DNA of 23,103 nucleotides from Gonium pectorale (taxonomy: Eukaryota; Chlorophyta; Chlorophyceae; Chlamydomonadales; Volvocaceae). Below, one piece after another: positions 8,931 to 19,263 of the stretch (position 1 is its first letter; each line of letters opens with the position of its first letter). Location: assembly GCA_001584585.1 (NCBI GenBank), contig LSYV01000021.1, forward strand, positions 1,187,264 through 1,210,366. The letters run 5' to 3'. The translations under genes and the position numbers were made by a program. The notes under the pieces are model-generated. The model was not told the DNA's origin. It did no database searches and saw nothing but the letters and a program-made list of their open reading frames with translations.

Positions 8931-11900
8931 CTAGGAATCGTCCATGGAATCGAAGTCGCCGCTGGACGAGCTGTCGTCGCCGTCTCGGCCGCGGCCGGCG
9001 CGGCGGCGTCGCCATTCGATGCCGACGTCGCCGCCCAGTAGCCAATCCCGCTCGTGGGCCGCCCCGTGCGTGGGAGTGCCGGGCGGCTCGAGCGGAGCGT
9101 GCTCCCAATCTCCGCCGTTTCCGTTGGGCTCGCCGCCGCCACCGCCCTGCGGCAGCTGCTCCTCGCCGCCTCCGTCCCCGCCTCCTTCACTTGCGCTGTC
9201 GTCGCCCTCTTCGTCCTCTCCGTGTAAGAGGTTCACATCCACCATCATGGCATCCCCGTCCTCCTCCTCCTCTGCTCCCACGTTCCCGCCGCCGCCGCCT
9301 TGGATCCCGTGGCTGATCTGGATTGTCAGGCCATCGCCAATCGTCACCTCGTACAAACACCCCAAGCCGCCGGCTGCTGCTGCTGCGTTGTCGTCGCCCG
9401 CGTTCTCCTCCTCCTCCTCATCGCCGCCGCCCTGGGCTGCCCCTCCGCCGGGACCCAGGCGCGCCCGCGCTGGGTCCCACGGCTGCCCCGGTCCCCGACG
9501 CTGCGGCTGCTGTTGCTGCTCCCAGGCCTCCCGCTCGTTGCGCGCCATTCGCTCCTGGACCATGCGGGCCATGTCGGCGTGCAGCTGGGCGGCCTGCTCC
9601 GGCGCCTGCGGGCCCGACAGGCCCCACGGCGCCGACCCTGGCTGCGGCGGCAGCGGCGCCGCCGCCGCGCCCGGCCCAGTCCGCGGTGCTGGGGGCCGCC
9701 GCGACGGCGGCAGCGGCGGAGGGTGGAGGGTGCCGCCGTGAGGCGGCTGCAGGGAAGGTGGCGGAGGCTGAGCAGCCGCCGCCATGTCGGCATCTGTCGT
9801 CGGCGTTGCGACAGCAGCCACGGGGGTGGCCATGCCTTGTGGCGGCGCACCTGGCGCCGGCGGCGCAAGCTCCGCCGGCAGAAAGCCCACCAGCGGCGCC
9901 CCGTGCTCAATGACCGTGAAGCGTCCCTTGCTCTTCACCCGCAGCACCTGCGGCGGCGCCGCAAACTCCACCGCCCCGGCGGCCGCCGCAATGGGCGGCA
10001 CGCCGGCGGCGGGGAGCGCGCCCGCAGGCTCCCCAGCCGCGGCCGCCACACTTGCAGCCGCCGGCCCCGCGCCCTCCGGCTGGGGCTGCTGGTCCCGTTG
10101 CCCCTGCACCTGAGACGGTCCAGGCTGCAAGGCCAGGTCCATGTCCAGGTGCTGCGCGAGCTGCGTGGGCGCCGGCGGGGCCCCCATGTCCATCTCGATG
10201 CCCTGCGAGCTGGAGCGGCTGCAGCCGCCCGACGCGGAGGCGAAGCTGCAGCTACTGTGGTGGCTGCTTAGCAGGTGGGCGTCCTCGGGCGGGGAGCCCG
10301 GCACGGAGCAGCCCATGCCGGCCACGGAGAGGAGGATGCCCGCAGCGGCAGCGGGCAGCGCTGCGGGGCGTTGGAAAAGGGAGAGCGTGTGGGCGGAAGG
10401 AGGTGCGCCGTTGGAAAGGGGCCGAGGGGTTGAAGGCAATGGCCATAGCACATACGCAGAACAAAAACGCGCGCTGATGGCATGCATACGCACTTAGCTT
10501 CGACGCACCCCCAGAAGCGCAAGGCCCCCAGCCCGGCGTCCTGGAGCCTTACCTCCTGCCGCTGGCAGCGCCTCCGGGCGCGTCCCCTCCACCGGTGTCC
10601 CGCTGCTCGAGGGCCCGCGGCTGGACGTGTTGGAGCCCGCCTCCACCTCCCGCACCGTGAAGCGGCCCACCTTGCGCACCACCACGTGCTCGTTGCGCGG
10701 GCTGGCGGGCGCCGTCGCAGCGGCGCCGGGGTGGCCGGGGGCGTGGTGGGGTGGCTGGCCCGCGGGGCCCGTCGACTGGCCATGCGCGGCCGCGGGCGGC
10801 CCGAACTGGCCCCACTGCGACGCGTCGGGCGCGATGCAGGGGGCGCTCTGCACGCGGTGCGGCTGCAGGTGCGCTGCCGCCGCCGCTGCAGCGGCGGCGG
10901 CGGTGGACTCACCCACCACGGCCGAGTGGACTGTGATCAGCGGCAGCGAGCCGTCCGCCGGCGCCATCGCGGCCCCAGGCGCCCCACCGGCGGCGTCGCG
11001 TTCGCCGGTGGCGCTGCCGCAGGAGGGTCGCCGCGGCTCGGGCACCGGCGCGACAACGATGGACTCCGCCACCGTGAACCGGCCGGTGCTGTACTGGCGG
11101 CCCACGCCTACCACTGAGCCCGCCGCCGCCGCCTCCTGCGGCTTGGCCGGCGGCGGCAGGGCCGCCACCGCAGCCCACGTCATCGGCCTCGATGCCTCTT
11201 GCGGACTGCCCTCTACCGAGTTCTGGCGGCTGGCCAGCGCGCTGCCGCCGCCAGCGGCCGCGGCGGCGGCCGCCCCCACTGCCGCGGCGGCGGCCGCCCC
11301 CACTGCCGCGGCAGCACGACGCGGCGACGCAGGGCCGCTAGCGGCGTCGTGGTCCTCCGACTCGTCATGGGGCGACTCCGCGGACGACGCGCCGCCGCCG
11401 CTGCCGCCGCCGCCTCCTGCGGCCATCGAGGACGTCCCGGCGCCCGCGAACGGGTTCGTGACGGTCAGGGAGTGCGTGCCGGCGGCGGCGTGGGACACAA
11501 AGAAGCGCCCTTTGCGGTACATCGTGACGCAGTTGAGCGCCACCGGTGCGCCGCCGCTTAGCTCCGAGTGGCACGCGCCGTGGTGGCTGGGCCGCCCGCG
11601 GCCGCAAGTGCTGGGCGCGCCTCCGGGCGAGGAGCCCGCGGGATGGGCGCCTCCAGCGCTGCCCGTCGGCGACATGGGCGTGTTGCCGGCCGCAGCCGCC
11701 GTGGCGACCGCCGCAGCGGCGGCGGCGTCTGCCACGGATGCTGCCGGCGCCGCTGGTGCTGGCGCCGGCGCGTGCATCAATAAGCTAGGCTGCTGTTGCT
11801 GCTGCTGCTCCTGAGGCGGTGCCTGGTCTACTGGATTAATGTGAGCCGTATGTGCCTGCTGCTGCTGTTGCTGCTGTACCGCAGGAATGGTAGCCGGTGT

Positions 11901-14900
11901 CTGCACCGGCTGCTGTGCGTCGGATACTGCAGGCTCTATGGTGACCTTGAACCGGCCGGTGCGGTAGGTGGTGACGCCGCTGCCCCCGCCGCTGCTGGAG
12001 AAGCGCGCGACCTCCACACGCCCCGCCGGCTCGGGCAATGCCTGTGAAAACTGCCGCGGCTGCTGCAAAACTGTACTGCAATCTCCGCCCTGCGCATGCG
12101 CTGACGCCTTATTATTCTGGAGCAGCTGCTGCTCCGCTGGCTGCTGTTCGGGCTGCGAGCCCAGCTCCGGCTGCGCAGGAACCTGCGGGCGGACGGCCTG
12201 TTGCGACCAGGCCGCGGCGCCCCCCGCCGCGTCCGCACCTCCCTCATCCAGGCCCGCGTCTTGGAGCCATGCCGCGGTGGCCATGTGCTGCTTCGGGCTG
12301 TGTTGGCCCGCGCTGTGGTGCTGCAGCGCAGCCCACAGGTCTGCCGAGGGCGGCTCCGCCACGGCAACGTCGCCCGGCGCCTGCGGCTGAGCCGCCACCG
12401 CAGCCGCCGCCTCAGCCGCCGCCGCCGCAGCCAGGAAGGGCGAGGCGGGCGGACCCTGGTCCGCCTGGTCCGGTTGGGCAGGGTGCGGCTGCGACGGGTT
12501 GATGAGTAAGGGCCGAGGCAGCTTGAAGGAGATGTCGTTACTGTCCGGGGCGCCGCCGTCACTGCCGGGCGCTTCCTGCCTGACGAAGGCATCGCCGACC
12601 TCCTGTTGGGCGGAGGCGGTGGAAGAGGGCGGAAGAAGAAACCAAAACTTCGTCTCCACGCGCCGTACATCAAGCGCCGTACATCATGAACATGAACATT
12701 GTGATTATGCGCGAAACAGGTGATGGCCCCTTGCAGTACTGGATAGTGACAGATGTGTACGGTACCAGTGTGTACCACTGCCCATCTTCAAACGACGCAT
12801 CCCCCACCGCCCCATCTCACCGCCATCTCCTCCTCCTCCGCCACATCTGGTATGCGGTCAAGCGAGGCGCTCTGCAGGAAGTCATCCGAGCAAATGCTCG
12901 CATTATCGTCCGCCAGGATAAACGCAAAGCTCAGCTCGCTCTGCGTGCCGTCCCACGGGTCACCGCCGCCCGCCTCCGCCGCCGCGGCCGCCGCCACCGC
13001 CGCGTCCAGCCTCTGACCGAGATCGTCTGGCCCAAAGCCACCGGGAGGGTCCGGTTGGAAAGGGCCAAGCTGAATCGGCGGCATCAGGGATCCACCGGCA
13101 TGCCCGCCCGCGGCGCCGGGCGTCGACGGCTCAGCGCCGCCGCCGCCGGAAGCGGCCGCCGCCCCGGCGTGCTGCAGGTAGTACTGCTGCAGGCGCATGC
13201 CCAGGCCCTGCTGCTGCAGCACCTGAGCGAGGTGGTGGGCGTGGTAGGACCGCGGCCGCTGCGGCGACTGCCGCGGCTGCGGCTGGGCCGGCCCGCTGGC
13301 GCTCGGCGCTCCGCCGTAGGTGTACCGCATTGGCGCGCTGTTGCGCCCTAGGCCACGACTCCGTCTCCCCGTCGGTGGGAGCGCTGCCGCACCACCCGCG
13401 CCGGCCTGCACCGCCGCGGCCGCAACCAGCATCCGCTGCTGGTGCTGCTGCGCGGCCAGAGCTACGGACACGCCGCCGAGGGGCGGCCCTGGTGGCCCGC
13501 CCGTCGAGGGACCGGGCTCCCCGGACGCGGTGGACGCCTGCATACGCGGCAGCTGCCCCACCTCGTCGCTCGCGACACGGCGATGGCCTGGGCGCCCCGC
13601 CAGGCGGCCCAGGGGACTCCGCTGGTCGAGCTCGACTGCCATGCCGCCAGCAGCCTGACGCGGCGACAGCTCCTGTGGTGGGACTGACTGCTGATGCGCG
13701 CCCACGTCGCCCGGCACAACCGGTGCCTGTCGTTGCACCGCCACCTGCTGCTGCTGTTGTTGCTGTTGGTTTTCCTGCAACACCTCCTGCGCAAATGAAG
13801 AGCTGTGATGCATGAATTGCGCCTGATTGCGAACCTCCGGAGCGGGAGCGGGCGCCGGGCCGCCCAAAGTGCGGGGCGCCTCCCCGGCGGCTGCTTCCTG
13901 GCCAGCGCCGGGTTCCTGGGCGAGCTCCTGCAGCCGCGCCGAAATTGAGACGCCCCGCATTGAATTTGGCTGCGGCGACCCCACCGGACTGCCCAGCTCC
14001 ATGCTCTCCGGCTTGTCAAAAGGACCGCCCTCATCGCCCTCGGCGACCGCCGCCTCACTCGGGATCTCGACCCGCAGAGAACGAACGTCAGACACGCTGC
14101 CCGGCGCAAACTCTGCCGCCGCCAGGTCCGCGAAGGGCGAGCCCCTGGCCGCGGGCACGCGCCCGGCACCGACCGTCAACTCTCCAGAAGCGGCGCCGCC
14201 AGCCTTCGGCGCCGGCGACCGGGCCTTCGGCTGCTGTTGTTCTGACTGCGGCGGTGCTTCGTAGTCCTCGCACGAGTCGACGGTGCCGATGCGCCACGCG
14301 CGCCCGCTGGCGGTGCGCGGCGAGGGCGTCTTGCGCCCGTCCTGCAGCCGTGCCGTGATGGCGGGCGGCCCCAGCAGCATGTCCTCGCCGCGCGGGCTAC
14401 GGTAGCGCCGCCGGGAGCGAGGGGACTCGTGCACGGACATGAAGCGCGCGTCCAGGCGCGGCGGCGGAACGTTGATGCTGGCGGTCGGCGGCACGGCGCC
14501 GTCGGGCCTGTCGGCGCCTCCGGCGTCCTTGTCGGGGGCAGACGCCAGGCTGTGGCTGCGCACGAGGCGCGGCGGGGGGCCTATCTGCGTCGCTACGACC
14601 TCTGCTGCCGCCGCCGGCTCGCTGGCGCCTTCAGGCGGAGGCAGCGCGCGCTGCGCCACTCCCGCCCCGCCATCGGCGGCGGCGCCAGCGGCGCCCTCGG
14701 CGGCCGCAACGGCGGGGTTGTTGGCCGCAACGGCGGCGGTTTCCGGCCAGGGCGGTGGGCCGAAGTGGCTGTCCATCGCCTCGATTATCTGCGTAAAGCT
14801 CGGCCGCTGCGTGGGCTCGTAAGCGCGGCAGGCCTTGCACAGGTGCACCAGCAGCTGGTCGCCCTCGCTTGGGTCCGGCAGGCTGCGGCGCGCAAAGCCC

Positions 14901-17900
14901 ACCGCGCCGACGACCTGTGTTGAGGGCGACCCAGATGGCGGCAGGGCCAATGCATGTTTTCACGTATGTAGTTGAGTTTAGGGCCGGGAGGGCCGGGACT
15001 TCCACAAACACAAAGCAACCATGTGTGGTTCTAGCTAGCGGATCGACCTTTGTCCATCTACGGTATGTGTACATCAAACGGTGGTTAGTACCTCCCATGA
15101 CAGTCACCTGCATCGCGTTCAGGTCGGCCCACGGCGCCTGGCCGGTCAGCAGCTCCCACAGGACGACGCCAAAGCTGCGTGGCACAACAGAGAGTCAGTC
15201 CAGGAAGCCAACAAGGGCCAATGCACTGCAAACGGAAGTGCCAATTTGCGGCAGGTGTTCATACCCGACGCCTGGGGCAGGCATGCACGCGAAGGGCTAC
15301 ATGGGTTTCAAACTATGAGCAACGGGGTGCGGTTATGCCCTCAGCCATGCTGGCCTCCCTCCCGTGCCCACCTGTACACGTCGGCCGCCTCGGCGTAGTG
15401 GTCGCACCGCAGCACCTCGGGCGCCATCCACTCGGGCGACCCCGCGGCCGCGCCCGAGGACACGTACGTCCGCTGGCGCACGCGCGACAGGCCAAAGTCT
15501 GCCGGGCGGAGGGGAAAACGCGCCACAACACACAGATTTGCGCACGGTCAGCCGCTGCCCTCAGCTGCGATGTGCAATGTTTGGACACCGTGCACGTGCG
15601 ATGCACGGCCTGCGCATCTCAAAACTCGCCTTCTTCTCGCCCCTCGCCGGGCAGCCCGGAATCCCGTTGCATCGCCGCCTCGCACGGCGGCGGCATCCCC
15701 CGCCACCCCGCCCTTCACCACCCACCGGCGATCTTGACCCGCCAGCGGTCGTCCACCAGCACGTTGGGGCTCTTGAGATCCAGGTGCAGGATGGGCGGCG
15801 AGCGGCTGTGCAGGTAGGCCATGCCGCGCGCGACCGCCACCGCCACGGCGCGCTGCATTCGCGGGTCGGGCGGCCGGTTGCCCGCCTGGCGCAGGATGTG
15901 GAAGAGGCTGCCGCGCGCCATGAACTCCGTCACGATCGACGGCTCGGGCGTCAGGGTGTAGCCCATGAACTGGGTAAGGGCAGAGCAAGAGAGGCGACCG
16001 AATCAGTCGTGGAGGGGGGCCAGCAGTTGCAGACATATAACGTGGTGAGGCTCGAGCTGCAGCCGCGGAATTCAAACCGCGTACGCCCTGTGGACGGCTC
16101 CAGCGCGAATATGGGCATCTGGGTCGTCCCCTGGAGAGCCTCCACGCAACCCGAAAAGGCCCTCACCAGCAGCAGATTGGGGTGACGCAGGCGGGCCAGC
16201 ATGTGAACCTCGTCAATGAAGCGCTGCGTCGTGTCTGCAGTTGGAAGGAAAATGCGATCTTGTCGAGGGTACGCTCAACCTCGCAGGCAGCCAAAGCATA
16301 TGCAACAGCAACGTCGCACGGACGCCATGCCCCTGCAAAAGCCCAATAACTCATTGCTACAAGAGCCATGGCGCTACCAGCCCCAACGAGAAACTCACCA
16401 GAGTCCGACGCAAGCAGCCGCTTCACGGCAACCAGCGTGCCCTCGTACTTGGCCACGAACACCTCCCCGAAGCCGCCCACGGCCAGCCGCCTGCCAAGCA
16501 CGATCTTTGAGGGATCTAGCTCCCACTCGGAACGCGGCCGCGGGCTCAGCACCAGCGGGCCGGAGGTCGGCGTCGGCGCCGTCGAGGCGTGCGCCACGCC
16601 ACCCACAGCGGCCGCCTCGGCCGCCGCTGTGGACGCGAAGGCGCTCAGCGCTCCCAGACCGGGACCTGTTGGAGAGCAGAATCAGCACGTGTTTTGTGAG
16701 GTCCAGAAATGCTGCTCCCTTGGGACGTACTAAATGATTGGACTAGATGTCTATAGCCTTGGCGAAACCCAAATGCCCGTACTACCCAACGAGACCACCC
16801 AGTGCATGCTCTGTTAAAGATATCCTGTCCCCTTTCTTTTGAACCATCGCTACTTCTACAACAAGATCGTTGCGAGGTTCCCAGCGAGACGAACCGCTCC
16901 CCGACTACACCCTTTCTCCACCTCCCTCCACGAGCCTACCTGCCAACTTGACGACATGCCCTGGCGCTGGCAGCCCACCACCCAGGCTGGGTTGGCCTCC
17001 GACCTGCGGCTGCTGCGCCACCGCCGCCACGGTTGTCACCGGCTGCGCCGGTCCCTGCCCATTCGGGCCGCCCTGGACCGGCACATCCTCCATCATTCGA
17101 TCTGGGTCAGCCATGGAATCCGCCAGTTGCACGATCGGCATCGCGTGCGAGACCATACGACCATTCTCCACCGAGTGCTCTTCCCCATATTTCTGCTGGC
17201 GCCCGCGCCGGCGGTGGCCGCCAGGTGAGGGCGGCTCTGCGTCTGACGTGTACTCTTCGATGATGGGCCCCGCACGCTCCGACGCGACGCTGGGGAAGGC
17301 GCGGAGCGCCTCGGCGGCGAAAGGCCCGCCGGCGCCGGGACCCTTCCCGCCACCCGATGCCATGCCCGGCGCGTCGCGCGCCGGCCCCTCGGGGTGGCCG
17401 TGGTGGTTATCTTGATGCATCATGTCGCCGTTGGCCTCTGCGTGGCCGGCCGCGTGGCGATGCGCGTACTCCCGCTCGTCAGCAAAGCTGCCCGCCATCG
17501 CCTCACACGCCGGCGCCGCCTGGGAACTCGACTGCGTCAGCAACGCCAGTCCGTTTTGGCCAGCCTGCGCTGCACCCGCCTTTTGCGTTATGGCGGGGGG
17601 GAGGCCGTCCAGTATTGGGCTGCTGCCGTTGCCGCCCGGCTCATAGTGAGCGCGCCAGCTGCTGACCAGAAGGATGTCAGAGGCGTCCGGCCCAACCTGT
17701 TCATGGTTTTGGTAGTAGCGGAAGAGGGCCTGAGCAGAGAAGGTGCACGAGTCTGGGTTGCATGGCGCAAGCTGGCAGAGGCTGCCCGGGTTCGCCTGAC
17801 ACGTCAAGCGAGAGCCAGCATGGCGGTATAAGTCAATTGCCTTCGGCTCGAGCAGAAAGGACTTCTGAAGTGTCAGTCGCCGATCCAGTGCCCTCGAAAC

Positions 17901-18230
17901 CACAGAATCTTGCCCTCGCCTTTACACACACCCCGCCCCCACCCCCGCACTCTCCCACACTAGCCCCCCCCGCTGCCGTGCCCACTCACGTTGCGCACTG
18001 ATAGGTATGGGCCGTTCAGATGCGATATCCCCGTCGCCTGAATTCCAAGGTACTTGACAGTGTCCTGAATGACCGCCGTCGCGAGCTCGCGCCCTCCTAC
18101 CACTGCCGCCCCGTTCCCGTGCAACCGCTGCGGTGGGAGAACAGCCACCGTTGTTAGCGAATGCCAAACCGTTGTCGCAAACTTCCTCTGCGCTTACCCT
18201 TGGCTCGACATGCTTTTCCTGCTCCTGCAT
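8931..18230 (-). CDS. giant TKL (Raf-like) protein kinase with a long disordered tail carrying five RFxV motifs
   Basis: The model has eleven exons on the minus strand: 18230-18198, 18127-17990, 17864-16940, 16665-16399, 16234-16167, 15969-15726, 15498-15372, 15174-15108, 14914-12821, 12602-10553 and 10360-8931 (stop TAG). They sum to 7443 bases (2480 aa), every junction is GT..AG, and the frame is kept throughout. Residues 1-365 are unknown, with cysteines at 79, 87, 92 and 97. The kinase domain spans about 419-671: glycine loop LAVGGFGEVF, VAVK lysine K447, helix-C E463, catalytic loop HLDLKSPN (D541), DFG 559-561, PEWMAPE (APE 584-586) and QRPSF near the end. This is TKL style and should phosphorylate Ser/Thr. 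Residues from about 672 onward are Ala/Gln/Pro/Gly-rich, with polyglutamine runs, GRFxV at 1537, 1686, 1828, 1967 and 2150, and acidic blocks at the C-terminus. The kinase exons are certain. Exons 1-2 are less sure. Joining exon 3 to 4 and exon 9 to 10 is inferred: unspliced frames would stop at 16905 and 12788, but I found no TGTAA after either stop before the next exon. Confidence 0.8.
11263..11312 (-). repeat. 24-bp tandem duplication encoding an Ala/Val-Gly run
   Basis: A unit of about 24 bases (GCGGCGGCGGCCGCCCCCAC then TGCC on the + strand) is repeated twice in the tenth kinase exon. It encodes poly-alanine interrupted by Val-Gly and keeps the reading frame. Confidence 0.7.
11790..11876 (-). 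repeat. two polyglutamine-coding CAG/CAA runs
   Basis: 11790-11813 encodes QEQQQQQQ and 11856-11876 encodes seven glutamines, both in frame in exon 10 of the kinase gene. The mixed CAG/CAA codons suggest the tracts are older than pure slippage products. Confidence 0.85.
12660..12687. repeat. 14-bp tandem duplication inside kinase intron 9
   Basis: The unit GCGCCGTACATCAA/T occurs twice head to tail, differing at the last base. It lies in the predicted intron 12603-12820 between kinase exons 9 and 10. Confidence 0.75.
13745..13768 (-). repeat. polyglutamine-coding run (eight residues)
   Basis: There are eight consecutive CAG/CAA codons in exon 9 of the kinase gene, within the low-complexity region that follows the catalytic domain. 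Confidence 0.85.
14771..16507 (-). other. kinase catalytic domain, split over six exons
   Basis: This span (with its five introns) encodes residues about 419-671. Exon borders fall after the VAVK region, after HPNLLL, immediately before DFG (the Asp codon itself is split), within the DVYS/FGVVLWELL segment and after LNAMQ. The small exons contrast with the 2-kb tail exons and make the domain assignment independent of the tail model. The nearest types are plant and algal Raf-like MAP3Ks and related TKL kinases. Confidence 0.92.
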
Positions 18231-18860
18231 TCCTGCACCCGGATGGCACAGGCGCGTACAGTTGGTTGGGCAGCCTCTTCAAAATCAGCTTTAAGCTGAG
18301 GCTTGCTACTTGTACCTGAGGCATGGCACTTGGCAGACCCAGTCTCCGCCCTTTCCTCCTCGGCAGACGCTTACTTCCTATAGTTCATCATCTGCCATAC
18401 GAGGCTGCCCGGGGGAGGGCACCACCGGACGCAGGCGCAACGGAGCGCAACCTCGGCTGCGTTCCCCCTATGCGCTTAACAACAATTGAGATTTAAAAGC
18501 CCCTGGCACATGCCACGTGGGCTGCCTAAAGCGCATTCGATTCTCAGCTGCGAAGGACTTCTCCCTACTGCACTGTCTACTGTAGGGTGAGTCGGCAAGC
18601 TGGTGAGGATTCAGCAGCGAATACTATACACTGCGTTTGGTGGGTGGTTTCAGGGAGTATGGTGAGAAAATCGGCGGTTAATACACGACCTGGTCAGTTG
18701 TTTTGTTCGCGTCAAGTCCTGCGCCATGACATTGTTGTTTACGATGCGCTTTGCCGCTGACATGTCGGGAGTCACATGCATCGGCGACAGTGCCTCAGTC
18801 GGGAGCTCCTCGGGAAAGTGCGCCGCGTGTCACGAACTCAACGTCGAGAGCCGTCCAGGC
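18231..18860. other. region between kinase start and NUO7 3' end; likely kinase promoter and 5' UTR
   Basis: I see no conserved coding sequence here. The minus strand has a TATA-like TTTTAAAT at 18491-18498, about 260 bases upstream of the predicted kinase ATG. Because exon 1 of the kinase model is only 33 bases long, a further 5' exon could lie here. Confidence 0.35.
18491..18498 (-). promoter_or_regulatory. TATA-like sequence upstream of the kinase gene
   Basis: The minus strand reads TTTTAAAT within a local AT-rich patch, in the interval where the kinase promoter is expected. There is no other support. Confidence 0.2.
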
Positions 18861-18865
18861 TTACA
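18861..18865 (-). terminator. candidate polyadenylation signal TGTAA of NUO7
   Basis: The + strand TTACA (minus TGTAA) lies 398 bases past the NUO7 stop codon. The distance is ordinary for a volvocine 3' UTR, and the motif falls between NUO7 and the next minus-strand gene. Confidence 0.55.
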
Positions 18866-19263
18866 GTACCTCAATGCATGCTAGTGCTCCATGCACGCAG
18901 CATAATTCGACATACTCATCTCCTGTGTCGCGTGCGACTTGACGGGAGGTGAATATTCAGTGACGCGTCGACACTACTGTAGCATCTGTCAGGTTGTCAA
19001 GCCAAAAAGGCGTATATGCACGCCTAGCTAGCGCGTGCGAACACCATCATGCACACCCACTCCTACCCGCCCCGCGCGGAGAACCGTGCACCCACGGGGC
19101 GCCCAGCATTCCGCGCATGCTCCGCGGACCTACATCGGAACCGTTTCACCTAAACCCTCGCCCTTCAACCCCCGCAACCCAAATCTGCGCTCCACCGCCG
19201 CCGCACCGCCCCTCCTCCACATCCACCCCTCCGCCACACCGCGCGATCCACACGACACCACCT

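Larger units (their letters stand above)
9912..11957 (-). other. array of five G-R-F-x-V docking-type motifs in the kinase tail
   Basis: The motifs lie at 11943-11957 (GRFKV), 11496-11510 (GRFFV), 11070-11084 (GRFTV), 10653-10667 (GRFTV) and 9912-9926 (GRFTV). They correspond to residues 1537, 1686, 1828, 1967 and 2150, giving spacings of 149, 142, 139 and 183. The flanks also agree: a hydrophobic or Tyr position and one or more basic residues precede each (YRTGRF, YRKGRF, YSTGRF, VRKVGRF, VKSKGRF), while the DNA between copies is unrelated low-complexity sequence. Family knowledge: RFx[V/I] peptides bind the CCT domain of SPAK/OSR1 kinases and the related PF2-like domains of WNK kinases. That these copies do so is inference. 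Confidence 0.75.

Noticed and set aside
9300..11814. Long + strand frames of 323 and 395 residues
   Set aside because: They are antisense shadows of the kinase tail exons, where codon bias leaves other frames open. The minus-strand reading has the splice sites and the repeated motifs.
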